Shown here in pieces: positions 20,849 to 32,920 of a stretch of DNA of 64,000 bases. Location: contig NZ_BLYC01000017.1 in the NCBI RefSeq assembly GCF_019721995.1, forward strand, positions 1 through 64,000, written 5' to 3'. Made by a program: the position numbers and the translations under genes. The first letter of the stretch is position 1; each line of letters starts with the position of its first letter. The DNA is from Bathymodiolus japonicus methanotrophic gill symbiont. Its GTDB lineage: Bacteria; Pseudomonadota; Gammaproteobacteria; Methylococcales; Methylomonadaceae. Under the pieces are notes generated by a model, which was not told where the DNA came from, made no database searches, and saw only the letters and a program-made list of their open reading frames with translations.

Positions 20849-21445
20849 ATGAAAAAACAATTTAAAGTGCTTAAGCAGGAGACTATGTATCAGGGTTTTT
20901 TTAGCTTAAACCGTTACCAGGTACAGCATAGCTTGTTTGCTGGTGGAAATAGCGAAATATTAACGCGGGAATTATTTCAGCGTGGTTCCTGTGTCGCGGT
21001 GTTACTGTATGACCCCGATGCCGATAAAGTGGTTATTATTGAGCAATTTCGTATGGGCCCGGTTGGACAGCCTGAGCGGCATGAACAGGCTTGGCTACTG
21101 GAAATTGTTGCCGGTGCAATAGAGGACGGTGAAACTGCCGAGCAGGTCGCTTACCGGGAAGCTGAAGAAGAAGCCGGGTGCGTGGTTAAAGAAATGCGCC
21201 TGATTAACGAATTTTATACATCACCCGGGGGAATCTCAGAGCGAATTTCCTTATTTTACGGGCGTGTGAATGCCGATGATGTAGGAGGTATTCACGGGCT
21301 GGATCATGAACATGAGGATATTCTAGTTTCTACAGTCAGTTTTGCAGAGGCCTACGCGATGATTGAAGATGGCAGAATAGAGTCGGCTATCCCGATTATT
21401 GCTATTCAGTGGCTTGCGCTGAATAAACACAAATTACGTGATTAA
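20849..21445 (+). CDS. nudF: Nudix hydrolase, ADP-ribose pyrophosphatase type
   Basis: A 198-aa protein with the full Nudix box GAIEDGETAEQVAYREAEEE followed by AGC, which binds Mg2+ and hydrolyses the pyrophosphate. The N-terminal FKVLKQETMYQGFFSLNRYQ and the RGSCVAVLLYDP strand match the ADP-ribose pyrophosphatase subgroup. It would clear ADP-ribose and ADP-sugars. It is divergent from htpX and 77 bp upstream of the MFS gene. Confidence 0.88.
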   Translation: MKKQFKVLKQETMYQGFFSLNRYQVQHSLFAGGNSEILTRELFQRGSCVAVLLYDPDADKVVIIEQFRMGPVGQPERHEQAWLLEIVAGAIEDGETAEQVAYREAEEEAGCVVKEMRLINEFYTSPGGISERISLFYGRVNADDVGGIHGLDHEHEDILVSTVSFAEAYAMIEDGRIESAIPIIAIQWLALNKHKLRD

Positions 21446-21521
21446 AGCTGTTAAAATGATATGTTTACCTACAAGCCGCGAAAGAAGTCGCCGCATATTT
21501 TAACCTAAGGAGTTTACAGCT

Positions 21522-22913
21522 TTGACACACGTTCAGGATATAACAAGCTCTATGTCGTCAATGGAGCGACGTGCCACTCTATCATTATCCAGTATTTATG
21601 TATTACGTATGCTGGGCTTATTTATGATACTCCCCGTGTTATCTTTATTTGCTGAATCACTGGAAGGTGCAACGCCTTTATTAATTGGCCTGGCAATTAG
21701 TGTTTATGGGTTGACCCAGGCCTTGTTGCAAATCCCGTTTGGTTTAATGTCGGATCATTTTGAGCGCAAAAAAATTATTATCATCGGCTTGTTGCTGTTT
21801 ATCGCTGGAAGTGTGGTGGCCGCATTATCGACCACAATTTATGGTGTATTAATCGGTCGTGCCCTACAGGGTAGCGGTGCAATTGCTGCGACGATTATGG
21901 CAATGGTTGCTGATTTAACCCAGGAAGTGCATCGTACTAAGGCGATGGCAATGATCGGTGCAAGTATAGGTATTTCATTTGGTGTCGCGATGACGTTGGG
22001 GCCTATTATTGCTGGGTTTTCCGGTATTCAGGGCATCTTCTGGTTAACTGCCGTGTTATCATTTTTAGCCATTTTTGTAGTGCTATTTGTGGTGCCTAAT
22101 CCCGAGCATAGCAAAGTACATCGTGATGCTGAACTGGTGCCGTCACAATTCAGTAACGTTTTAAAGAATAAAGACTTATTGCGTCTGGATTATGGCATTT
22201 TTATTCTGCATTTAGTGTTAACTGCCAGCTTTATTATTGTGCCTTTATTATTGCGTGATGCGGGCTTAATTGCCAAAGATCACTGGATGGTGTATTTGCC
22301 AGTACTCATTACGTCTATGGCGGTTATTATTCCATTTGTGATTATTGCCGAGAAAAAACGCAAGATGAAAGTGGTATTTATCGGAGCAGTGGCGACTGTG
22401 TTTATCGCCCATATAGGGCTGTACCTGTTTAACTCCACCCTGGTTACTTTGATCGCAGGCTTATGGGTGTTTTTTTGTGGTTTTAATTTGCTCGAAGCAA
22501 CGCTGCCTTCGCTGGTATCAAAAGTAGCTCCAGGTGACTTAAAAGGCACCGCGATGGGCGCGTATTCCAGCTCGCAATTTATGGGTGCTTTTATTGGTGG
22601 AACAACCGGTGGCTGGGTCTATGGTGAGTGGGGTGCGCAATATGTGTTTTTATTCTGTGCCGGTGCTGCAGCGACCTGGTTACTGGTTGCTCTGTTTATG
22701 AATTCCCCACAGTATTTTGCCAATTTATTGGTGTCTACCGAAGATATTGCGCAGCATAATCTTGATGCATTTATAGCAGATATCATCAGTGTTAAAGGAG
22801 TTGAAAATGCGACTTTACAGGCTAGCGAACAAGTTGTGTACTTAAAAGTAGATAATACAGTTTTAGATAAAGATAAGTTTCAGTATGTGTTGGGGCAATG
22901 GAGTGGTGCTTAG
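21522..22913 (+). CDS. MFS transporter, YajR-like with C-terminal soluble domain
   Basis: A 463-aa protein with twelve predicted membrane segments and the MFS loop LMSDHFERKKII between segments 2 and 3. Motif C is present in segment 5 (GASIGISFGVAMTLGPIIAG). The last ~65 residues (DAFIADIISVKGVENATL onward) are a soluble ferredoxin-like domain as in E. coli YajR. The start is TTG at 21522 with AAGGAG 13 bp upstream. Substrate unknown; a proton-driven exporter is the likely role. Confidence 0.85.
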   Translation: MTHVQDITSSMSSMERRATLSLSSIYVLRMLGLFMILPVLSLFAESLEGATPLLIGLAISVYGLTQALLQIPFGLMSDHFERKKIIIIGLLLFIAGSVVAALSTTIYGVLIGRALQGSGAIAATIMAMVADLTQEVHRTKAMAMIGASIGISFGVAMTLGPIIAGFSGIQGIFWLTAVLSFLAIFVVLFVVPNPEHSKVHRDAELVPSQFSNVLKNKDLLRLDYGIFILHLVLTASFIIVPLLLRDAGLIAKDHWMVYLPVLITSMAVIIPFVIIAEKKRKMKVVFIGAVATVFIAHIGLYLFNSTLVTLIAGLWVFFCGFNLLEATLPSLVSKVAPGDLKGTAMGAYSSSQFMGAFIGGTTGGWVYGEWGAQYVFLFCAGAAATWLLVALFMNSPQYFANLLVSTEDIAQHNLDAFIADIISVKGVENATLQASEQVVYLKVDNTVLDKDKFQYVLGQWSGA

Positions 22914-23006
22914 CACTATCAATGGTTAGTTGCCAGAAAAGCTTATTCATACTGCTGCTTAACCACTATATACTGGAATAACCCACCTTACTCGAGGAAG
23001 CAAAAA

Positions 23007-23955
23007 ATGCGAGGCAACTCCCTGCACAGTAAGCAAATTACCCCGGTAGGGTATTTTCATCCACTTTATGCCGCTTCACTCGGAGAGTTTGGTACTTCAT
23101 TGGAACTTAAAGAGAGTGGCGGCTGGCTTCTTTGTCGATCTATAACGGACAGTAGCAGGGTGGATGCGATGGGCTGTTACCCGATGTTTTCCTGCAATGA
23201 CTGGACGCAATTGCCTGCGGATTTAGATACTATTTCTTCAGACCTGGTTTCTGTCACCCTGGTGAGTGACCCCTTTGGCAATTACGACAAAGGTTTGCTG
23301 CTATCTTGTTTTGATCGTGTTGTGCCATTAAAAGAACACTATGTGGTAGATCTTGACCTGCCGCTTGAGAGTTATGCTTCAGCAACTGACATATTAAATT
23401 TGCACGTAAAGCACAAGGCAAGATGGATATAGAGGTCTGTACTGACCCTGTTGCTCATCTGGACGACTGGTGTCGGCTTTACGGAGAGCTGGTGATGCGA
23501 AAAAATATTACGGGTATCTGCGCCTTTTCCCGTAGTGCCTTTGAGCAGCAGTTAGTCATACCGGGTACCGTGCTATTTCGAGCATCGGAGGGTGAGCAGA
23601 CTATCGCCCTGGATTGGTGGTACGTGCAGGGGGAGGGGTTGCACAGGGGCATTTAGTTGCCATGAATTCACGGGCTTATGAACTACATGCAGGTTACGCG
23701 TTAAAGCTGGCTATTATGCAGTATTTCAAGGGGCGATTGCGCTGGTTAAACCTGGGTGGCATTCCTGGCTCTGACCATGGTAATCAGGCTGGAGCAGGGC
23801 TGGCCGCATTCAAGCGTGGCTGGACGAATGATGTGCGTACCGCCTAGTTGTGTGGACGGATCTGTAACCAGGATGCTTATGCGGCTCTCAGCTTGAAACA
23901 GCAGAATGTTACGGACAATTATTTTCCAGCTTATAGACAAGGGGAATTTGCTTGA
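23007..23955 (+). pseudogene. GNAT/FemAB-like acyltransferase, frameshifted
   Basis: Pieces 23007-23432, 23423-23656, 23614-23847 and a last short piece to ~23955 read as one ~310-aa protein. FSRSAFEQQLVIPGTVLFRA and MNSRAYELHAGYALKLAIMQ, then GGIPGSDHGNQ, resemble FemAB/GNAT-type transferases that recognise an acceptor and a carrier-bound donor. At least three frameshifts break it. It overlaps or abuts the next decayed gene, suggesting a lost two-gene operon. Confidence 0.6.
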
Positions 23956-24650
23956 GTGCTGAACAGCGCTTGTTACGTTGTGTTATTGTTGTGTCCACAG
24001 GCGGTTCGGTGATGGATGTCTGTCTGGGCAACAATTTTTTTCGCTCACTGATTCACTCAGTGGTATGTGATCAGCCTTGCGCAGCGGCAAAAAAAAGCGG
24101 AAGGGCATGGGCTACCGGTAGTTATCCATACAGAGCCTGACAGCGATGAAAGTTTTGCTTATGGCTAGATGAATATCTTGCCCGGCAGCAGATTGATTAT
24201 GTATTTTCCTTCCGCACCTCGTTTTACTCGGTAGCTTTTCGCAAGGCTTACGCAGACCGGATTATTAATTTACATCCTTCATTACTCCCTGCTTTTAAAG
24301 GCAATGATGGGTGGATATATGTAAGAGCATATGGCGTACGTTTTGTGGGTAGCACGGTGGAATTTATCTACGAGAGGATGGACGAAGGCAAGATTATTCT
24401 GCAAACCATTTGTCCCTGGGATGCTAATCAGCCGGCAGATTTTACGCGACACCGTTTGTTCGTGCAGCAGTGCCAGTCACTTTTGCAGGTTGCACGCTGG
24501 CTGTATGAGCAAAGAATAAGTGTTGATGGCCACCGGGTTATGATTCAAAATGCCTGCTATGACAGCCAGGAATTTTCACCTGCACTAGACTACCTAGAGG
24601 CGGTGCAATATAGCCACCCATATTCGGTATTTAAAAACGATACGACTTAA
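23952..24650 (+). pseudogene. Formyltransferase-like gene (PurN/Fmt fold), decayed
   Basis: Pieces 23952-24140 and ~24170-24650 read as one protein. The motif INLHPSLLPAFKGNDGW and the following GSTVEFIYERMDEGKIILQT are the hallmark of folate-dependent formyltransferases, where the His-Pro-Ser-Leu-Leu-Pro loop binds the folate and the later Asp is catalytic. Frameshifts interrupt the front half. It is not the housekeeping PurN by length and context; a formyltransferase acting on an amino sugar or a lipid is possible. Confidence 0.65.
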
Positions 24651-24763
24651 ATTTTATTGCTGAAGCAATAGTATCAGCCTCGCTGATCCATTGTTAAACT
24701 TAGAAAATCAGCTGTTCACTATAAAGAAGCGATCAAGCGGTAAAGATAACTGCCCGGACTGGG

Positions 24764-26980
24764 TTAATACAAATCAATCGGATCAATATCTAAAGACCAG
24801 CGAACTTTGCGTGCCTGTTTGAGTTTTTCGATTTTTGGCATTAAGTCGTTGAGTAATAAGTGCAATTGCTTGCGCTGTGTATGTTGCAGTAATAGCTGGT
24901 AACGAAACTGGCCGGATTTTTTTGCCATGGGGGCAGGGACTGGGCCTAATACCAGGGCTTGATCGTTGTGCTGATTAATTAACTCAGTTACGGCCAGTAA
25001 AAACTCCAGCGGTAGTTGCTGCTCATGCGCGTTTGCACGTAGCAGAGCTTGATAACTATAGGGGGGTAATTCAGCCTGTTTGCGTTCCGCTAATGCAGTT
25101 TTAGCAAATGCCTGATAACCTTGGTGTGTCAAGGTATTTAGCAAGGGGTGCTCCGGCTGCCGGGTTTGCATAATTACGCGGCCTTTTTTTGTTGCGCGGC
25201 CAGAGCGGCCAGCGACCTGAATAATGAGTTGTGCCAACCTTTCAGGTGCATGAAAATCAATACTGAACAAGCCGCTATCCACATCTAATAAAACCACCAA
25301 GGTTACATTTGGGAAATGGTGGCCTTTAGCCAGCATCTGCGTGCCTAGAATTATATCCACCTTTCCCTGGTTGATCGCATCTAAATGCAGCTGTAACGCA
25401 CCTTTTCGCTGAGTGCTGTCCCGATCCAGGCGTACGCTTTTATGCTCGGGGAAGAGTTGGTGTAATGCCTGTTCCACGCGTTCTGTGCCTAGCCCCAGAG
25501 GTTTTAATTCTGCAGACTTACAGGCGAGACATTGCTGCGTTAATGCCTGTTCACTGGCACAGTGATGGCAGCGCAGTTTTTGCTGTTTATAATGCACGAC
25601 TAAATTTGCATCGCAGCGCGAGCATTGTGCTACCCAGCCGCAACTATGGCAAATTAATGTAGGTGCATAGCCGCGACGGTTTAAAAATATTAATACCTGT
25701 TCATTTTTAGCCAGTGTTCTGTTGATCTCTCTGATCAGTGGCGGCGAGAAGCCTTGCTGTAAAACCTGATTTCTGATATCCAGTAATGACAGACTGGGAG
25801 GCGTGGCATTTCCAGCACGGTGTGGTAAGCGTAACAGCTGATATCGCTTTTTATCAACATTGTATAGGCTTTCCAGGGACGGCGTAGCAGAGCCTAATAT
25901 AATGGGGATATTCAGCATTTTAGCGCGTACGATAGCGATATCTCTGGCAGAAAAGCGAAAGCCTTCTTGTTGTTTGAACGAGGCATCATGCTCTTCATCC
26001 AGGATGATTAGCCCGGGTCTGGGTAAGGGCGTGAATAAGGCAGATCGGGTGCCGAGTAAGATGGCGCTACGACCTTTCTGCTGTTTGATCCACGCAGTAT
26101 GACGCTGGTTTTCACTGTGCTGTGAATGATAGGTTTCTATGAGCACCGAAAAGCGCTGCTTAAAGCGGGCTTCTAATTGCGGTGTCAGGGTGATTTCGGG
26201 GAGTAATACCAGCACTTGTAAATTGCGTGCCAGTACCTGTTCAATCACTTGTAAATACACCTCGGTTTTCCCGCTACCTGTTACTCCTTCCAGTAAGTAC
26301 ACCGCAAATTGTTCTAATTGTGCCGATATGCTATTAATAGCCGCCTGTTGCTGAGGGTTGGCAGTCAGTGGGGATTGCAGGGTAATCTGCTTATGGCTGG
26401 ATTGAGAATTGCGGCTATCGCTAGTGCATACGTAACCTTTAGTGATCAGAGCTTTTAATGGCGCGCGCCAGAGTTTGAAAGAGCTCGCAATTTCCTGACT
26501 GCTTAAGGCATTCCTTTGTGATTGTAATAGCTTTAATAATGCGAGTTGCTTAGGCGCATTCTTTAATAATGACTCGTCTACAGTAGACCCTGTTGCAGTA
26601 ACTAGGTGATAGGCAGTGGACTTGAGTTCACTGGTTTTGCCTTTACGTAAAGCGGTTGGAAACGCGCTGATAAAAACATCACCAACAGGGTGGTGGTAAT
26701 AATGTTTTGCCCAGTTTAATAATTGTATGTCCTGATGCGACAATAAAGGCTCGGTATCTAAAATGGCATCTACCTGTTTCAGCTTGCTTACATCACAGGC
26801 GACATCGTTTTTCACCTCAATCAGTACGGCTATTTTTGTCTGCTTGCCAAACGGGACTTTAACTCGAATACCCGGCTTTAGTTGTTGCAGGTCATAATTA
26901 TCTGGAGGGAGGTAATCAAATAAGCGATTCAGGGGAATAGGAACAGCAATGCTTAATATTATATTTTTTGAGCTGTTCAC
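24764..26980 (-). CDS. priA: PriA, primosomal replication-restart helicase
   Basis: A 738-aa superfamily 2 helicase: N-terminal 3'-OH binding domain (SIAVPIPLNRLFDYL), Walker A LEGVTGSGKTEVY, DEEH box LIILDEEHDASFKQQ, and a zinc module with CHSCGWVAQCSRC and CHHCASEQAL...CLACKS. It reloads the replisome at stalled forks. Two DnaA boxes lie 70-95 bp upstream of its start. Confidence 0.96.
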   Translation of the reverse strand: MNSSKNIILSIAVPIPLNRLFDYLPPDNYDLQQLKPGIRVKVPFGKQTKIAVLIEVKNDVACDVSKLKQVDAILDTEPLLSHQDIQLLNWAKHYYHHPVGDVFISAFPTALRKGKTSELKSTAYHLVTATGSTVDESLLKNAPKQLALLKLLQSQRNALSSQEIASSFKLWRAPLKALITKGYVCTSDSRNSQSSHKQITLQSPLTANPQQQAAINSISAQLEQFAVYLLEGVTGSGKTEVYLQVIEQVLARNLQVLVLLPEITLTPQLEARFKQRFSVLIETYHSQHSENQRHTAWIKQQKGRSAILLGTRSALFTPLPRPGLIILDEEHDASFKQQEGFRFSARDIAIVRAKMLNIPIILGSATPSLESLYNVDKKRYQLLRLPHRAGNATPPSLSLLDIRNQVLQQGFSPPLIREINRTLAKNEQVLIFLNRRGYAPTLICHSCGWVAQCSRCDANLVVHYKQQKLRCHHCASEQALTQQCLACKSAELKPLGLGTERVEQALHQLFPEHKSVRLDRDSTQRKGALQLHLDAINQGKVDIILGTQMLAKGHHFPNVTLVVLLDVDSGLFSIDFHAPERLAQLIIQVAGRSGRATKKGRVIMQTRQPEHPLLNTLTHQGYQAFAKTALAERKQAELPPYSYQALLRANAHEQQLPLEFLLAVTELINQHNDQALVLGPVPAPMAKKSGQFRYQLLLQHTQRKQLHLLLNDLMPKIEKLKQARKVRWSLDIDPIDLY

Positions 26981-27051
26981 TTTAGGCCTTTGGAGTGAGA
27001 GAAAATCGATATTAAAGCGCTAAGTCCTTATCGGTAATTATAAAAATTAAG

Positions 27052-27074
27052 TTATGCACAAAAGCTGTGGATAA
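27052..27074. promoter_or_regulatory. Two DnaA boxes upstream of priA
   Basis: TTATGCACA at 27052-27060 fits the DnaA consensus TTATNCACA, and TGTGGATAA at 27066-27074 is the perfect consensus on the other strand. The pair is inverted with a 5-bp gap. An AT-rich stretch follows. DnaA control of priA is a plausible reading; two boxes alone do not make an origin. Confidence 0.5.
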
Positions 27075-27572
27075 CTCTGTGTGTAAAACTTGAGTAAGTA
27101 CTTGCATAGCTTGAATTTATTAGCTGTATGTTAAATTGTATAAAATTGTAACAATACAGTAAGTATGTTAAAAATCAATTGCTTGCGTAAGCCAATTGCT
27201 GGTTTTTACTTGCTTGATCTGATAGATATTTTTTACTCTAAGCGAGTAATTAATAGATGTGTGTAAAGCGAGTTTAAAAGTACTGTTTAGTGTAATAATT
27301 AAGCCTAAATGCGCTTAACCTCCAAAACATGTAGTGTTGCCTGGAATGGGGTAATCTAGCGGCGTAGTTTATAGCTAGGTTTAAGGGCGATGGAGACACA
27401 CATCATCCGAAACTGCTGGTCTTCTTGTCCATCTTCTGCGTTGTAGTAACTTTACGTAGTCTGCTATGCGCCTGTTACTATGCCTTGAATACGAACAAAA
27501 ATCCTGTCCAACATTGGCCAATTATTTGTTTCCAGCTCCCTAAAGCTAAAAACTACGCTTTTAAATGCAAGG
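27075..27572. other. Intergenic region between priA and the phosphate permease
   Basis: Nearly 500 bp without a supported gene, AT-rich up to ~27300. At 27506-27540 a 35-bp word (TGTCCAACATTGG... GTTTCCAGCTCCC) recurs inverted near 33135, so it is a dispersed repeat. The pit gene is transcribed toward this region, so this is where its terminator should be; none is clear. Confidence 0.5.
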
Positions 27573-29141
27573 TTAGGGAATTAACATGCCGCGAATCGTA
27601 AAGTATAGAAATGCAGCTATAAATGCTGACGTGGGGACTGTGACTACCCAGGCGATCGCAATTTTATAAACATGTGAACGCTTGACTAATTCCTGTTTAT
27701 ACACTTTTTTAAGTGATCTTCTTTCTTTTTTAGTAAAGTCGCTCAGGTCTTTTTGAGCTTTTAGCTCTTTTAGCATTTTTGACTTAGTCGCAATAGATGC
27801 TTTGTTAAATTTATCTAAAAAGGCTTCTGTTACTTCCGGGTCCTGGTGTTCATGATGTTCCCGTATTTCATCAATACGTTTTGCATCGGTGCGCTTTAAA
27901 TATTCACGCAAGAAACCGACACCAAAAATAGCTCCGACGGCAATATGAGTTGAACTGACCGGTAAGCCAAGCTGACTGGCGATAATCACGGTAATTGCAG
28001 CCGCCATGGAAATACAGAAAGCACGCATTTTATCCAGTTCAGTGATTTCACTACCCACAGTCCGAATCAGTTTAGCGCCATATAAGGCGAGTCCCAGGGA
28101 TAGGCCTACTGCGCCAATAAGCATTACCCACAGCGGGATTGCGGCTTTTTTAGCAATGCCGCCGCTATTAATAGCGTCATTAATAGCTGCTAACGGGCCG
28201 ACTGCATTAGCCACATCATTCGCGCCATGAGCAAAGCTAAGGAAGGCTGAGGCAAAAATAAGTGGAATGGTAAACAGGGCGTTAACGCTGGTTTTTGAGT
28301 TAACTAATTGAGTGGCCGCTTTGCTAATCAGCGGGCGAACCGCAAAATAAATTGTTAAGGCAATTGCAAAAGCAAAAGAGCCCGCCATGACAAAGTCTAC
28401 TTTCCATATTTTTTTCAGGCCCTTTAAAATTAAATAAGTAGAAAAGGCCCAGGCCATTAATGCAATTAAGATAGGCACAATTTTTTTTGCCGCCTGCAGC
28501 ATATCTTCCTGATAGGTAATTGTGCGCTTAATTAAATACAGAAAAATAGCTGCAATAAGACCGCCAAGTACTGGGGATATAACCCAGCTAGCCGTGATCT
28601 TGCCAAACACTGTCCAGTTGGCAATACCAAACCCACCGGCTGCGATACCCGCGCCTAAAACGCCACCAACAATTGAATGGGTGGTCGATACCGGCGCATT
28701 AAAAAAGGTCGCAATATTCAGCCAGATAGCAGCCGCTAATAAAGCGGCAAGCATCAGCCAGATAAAAGTATCAGTGTCATTAATCAGGGCAGGGTCAATA
28801 ATTCCTTTTTTAATGGTACTGACAACTTCGCCACCCGCAATCAGTGCGCCTGCAGATTCAAATACCATCGCAATGCAGATTGCACCGATTAAGGAAATAG
28901 CGCCAGATCCTACGGCAGGACCTACATTATTGGCAACATCATTAGCACCGATATTAAGTGCCATGTAACCGCCAATAATTGCAGACACAATAAGGAAGGT
29001 ATGGTTAGGAACATGCCCCATGGTCTTGCTAATAAACAGTCCAACAGCGACCAGGAACAGTATTGCTCCTGTAAGTTTGAATAAATCCAGGCGCATATTT
29101 GCACCGCGTTCTTCTAGGGAATTTAATTTAGTAATGTCCAT
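27573..29141 (-). CDS. pit: PiT-family inorganic phosphate permease
   Basis: A 522-aa polytopic membrane protein with the duplicated PiT signature, first as GANDVANNVGPAVGSGAISL and again as GANDVANAVGPLAA, plus VSTTHSIVGGVLGAG and VSSTHIAVGAIFGVG. A soluble charged region lies before the last membrane segment. It carries phosphate, likely as metal phosphate, with protons or sodium. The start ATG (29141) follows TCAAGAGAGATTGT. Confidence 0.9.
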   Translation of the reverse strand: MDITKLNSLEERGANMRLDLFKLTGAILFLVAVGLFISKTMGHVPNHTFLIVSAIIGGYMALNIGANDVANNVGPAVGSGAISLIGAICIAMVFESAGALIAGGEVVSTIKKGIIDPALINDTDTFIWLMLAALLAAAIWLNIATFFNAPVSTTHSIVGGVLGAGIAAGGFGIANWTVFGKITASWVISPVLGGLIAAIFLYLIKRTITYQEDMLQAAKKIVPILIALMAWAFSTYLILKGLKKIWKVDFVMAGSFAFAIALTIYFAVRPLISKAATQLVNSKTSVNALFTIPLIFASAFLSFAHGANDVANAVGPLAAINDAINSGGIAKKAAIPLWVMLIGAVGLSLGLALYGAKLIRTVGSEITELDKMRAFCISMAAAITVIIASQLGLPVSSTHIAVGAIFGVGFLREYLKRTDAKRIDEIREHHEHQDPEVTEAFLDKFNKASIATKSKMLKELKAQKDLSDFTKKERRSLKKVYKQELVKRSHVYKIAIAWVVTVPTSAFIAAFLYFTIRGMLIP

Positions 29142-29461
29142 ACAATCTCTCTTGAGGCCTTTGTTATAATTATAAGCGCAGTTAATAATAGCAAAAATTA
29201 GACATTATACGGAAGTAATATGACAATATTATGTCAGCGGCTATTTTAATGCCGGACATGTAGTATGCGCACTGGCATCACTTATTTTCACAGGAAAAAT
29301 ATGGACAATAAACCCTGAATACACTAGGGACGTATGGCCGGTATTTGCTGTTAAACTCAAATAATCAACGGCTTGAAGAAAATACACCTGTGTTTTTTAA
29401 AGATAAGAGCGATATAGTTGCAAAGTACGACAATTTCCTTTATGTTGTAGTATTTTCTAAA

Positions 29462-29548
29462 AGGCTAGGGGTGCTACTTATTAGTGTAGCTGAGACCACA
29501 CCCTTCGAACCTGAGACCAGCTAATACTGGCGTAGGAAAGCCCTAAGT
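29462..29548 (+). promoter_or_regulatory. TPP riboswitch
   Basis: Contains the conserved GGGGTGC, CTGAGA, ACCTGAGACCAG and TAATACTGGCGTAGGAA elements of the THI box, closed by AGGCTAGGG/CCCTAAG. It ends 62 bp before the thiC start and represses thiC when thiamin pyrophosphate is abundant. Confidence 0.95.
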
Positions 29549-29550
29549 AA

Positions 29551-31479
<1,929 letters not shown>

Positions 31480-31533
31480 GCAAGCCATCTAGGGTGTAGC
31501 TTCACAGCCTGTCGAATTTTACATAAAGCTGAA

Positions 31534-31567
31534 AAAGTCCTTTGCCTGATAAACAAAGGGCTTTTTT
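31534..31567 (+). terminator. thiC terminator
   Basis: AAGTCCTTTG, a 9-base loop, and CAAAGGGCTT followed by a T tract, 55 bp after the thiC stop. Confidence 0.8.
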
Positions 31568-31682
31568 ATATGCATAAGACTGCGAAGCACTGATACACAA
31601 CAGTGATTTTAATGCTGTCATATTTTGTCATTTTCTATTAATATAGAAGGTGAAATATTAAAAAGCTACTTTTCTGAATAAT

Positions 31683-32912
31683 ATGAAACAACGACTATTA
31701 GTAATTTCCATATTGGCGGCTCTAGCCTCCACAAGCGTATTGGCAGTAAATAAAGTCTCAGATGAGGTTTCACTCAATATAGCAATTGACGCTGCGAATG
31801 CAGATAGCCGTATCAACAAAATCGTTTTCGCAAAAAATGCCCGGATCAGCCTCAGTAGCCCGGTTATCTATACGGGAAGTCAGAATTTAGTGTTGCTGGG
31901 AAACGGCGCGATAATTGATGGCGCAAATGCTGGAAAATTTACGCTTAATGAGCACTTATTGGCGAGTACTGAAGATGGTACTCTTATTTTTAATAGCGCT
32001 GCTGATTTAACAATTCATCAGCTAAGTATTGTTAATAGTGCAACAAAAGGGTTAGTCATTAATATTCCTTTAGATACACAAGGTGAGGATATTCAGGTCA
32101 CGCTGGATAAGGTGGAAATCAGTGGTTCCGCTTTACATGGGTTACATATAGATGATAATGCCGATGAATTTGATGGTGGCGAGCTCGGTTCTTCAATAGG
32201 CCTAGACATCCATATAGAGCATTCAAGCTTTATCCGGAATGGCATTGGAGCCATCGACTTTGATGGTATTCGTATTGATGAGAGAGGACTAGGTGATATA
32301 CATCTGTTCATTATTGATAGTCATATTGATGGTAATGGCGGAGATGGTATGGAATTAGATGAAGCAGGGGCGGGAAATGTTGAAGCGACGGTAAAGCATG
32401 TAACATTTAATGATAATGGCTTTTATAATGAAGCTGACCTGGAGGATGGCTTTGATATAGATGAGAGTGGGGAGGGTAATATCGAGGTTTCATTGTTTAA
32501 AGTGCTGGCGAATAGAAATAAAGATGAAGGCATGGATTTTGATGAAGAAGGTGCAGGTGATGTAAAGGTAAAAATGCGTCACATAACCGTAATTGAGACT
32601 ACAGGCGAAGGTATTAAAATTGATGAACACGGCCAGGGTAATGTGGAAGCGCACTTATCCAGAGTCATGGTTATGGATGGTGGTGATGATGGTATTCAAA
32701 TTACTGAGCAAGGCCAGGGTCGTATTGAATCGGGGCTAAAAAAGGTCACTGCAACGGATAACAAAAAATATGGCGTAATATTAGAGCAATGGGCTATTAA
32801 AGGAGAGGACGTATCAACAGAGCAAGCCGGGGAACTTAAAATAAAAAAACTCACGTTGAGTGGAAATGGCAAGGGTGATGAACTTGGGTTACATAATGTA
32901 ATTGGTGATTAA
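31683..32912 (+). CDS. Secreted right-handed beta-helix repeat protein
   Basis: 409 aa with a signal peptide (MKQRLLVISILAALASTSVL, cleaved after AVLA-like residues). The front part matches pectate-lyase-type beta-helix proteins (IVFAKNARISLSSPVIYTGS, NGAIIDGANAGKF). The rest consists of at least six coils of ~35-40 residues with a repeated acidic turn DGxxxDExGxGxIxxxL, for example DGMELDEAGAGNVEATV and DGIQITEQGQGRIESGL. These Asp-rich turns suggest Ca2+ binding. No catalytic residues can be named. It stands alone; M1 copy c begins 9 bp after its stop. Confidence 0.75.
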   Translation: MKQRLLVISILAALASTSVLAVNKVSDEVSLNIAIDAANADSRINKIVFAKNARISLSSPVIYTGSQNLVLLGNGAIIDGANAGKFTLNEHLLASTEDGTLIFNSAADLTIHQLSIVNSATKGLVINIPLDTQGEDIQVTLDKVEISGSALHGLHIDDNADEFDGGELGSSIGLDIHIEHSSFIRNGIGAIDFDGIRIDERGLGDIHLFIIDSHIDGNGGDGMELDEAGAGNVEATVKHVTFNDNGFYNEADLEDGFDIDESGEGNIEVSLFKVLANRNKDEGMDFDEEGAGDVKVKMRHITVIETTGEGIKIDEHGQGNVEAHLSRVMVMDGGDDGIQITEQGQGRIESGLKKVTATDNKKYGVILEQWAIKGEDVSTEQAGELKIKKLTLSGNGKGDELGLHNVIGD

Positions 32913-32920
32913 ATTAGAAA

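Noticed and set aside
27052-27300. Chromosomal origin of replication near priA
   Set aside because: Only two DnaA boxes, no dnaA, gidA, rpmH or parAB nearby and no 13-mer unwinding repeats.
31683-32912. Frequent GAT/GAA repeats in the beta-helix gene as a DNA satellite
   Set aside because: The repeats are at protein level with varied codons, as expected for repeated coils of a beta-helix.
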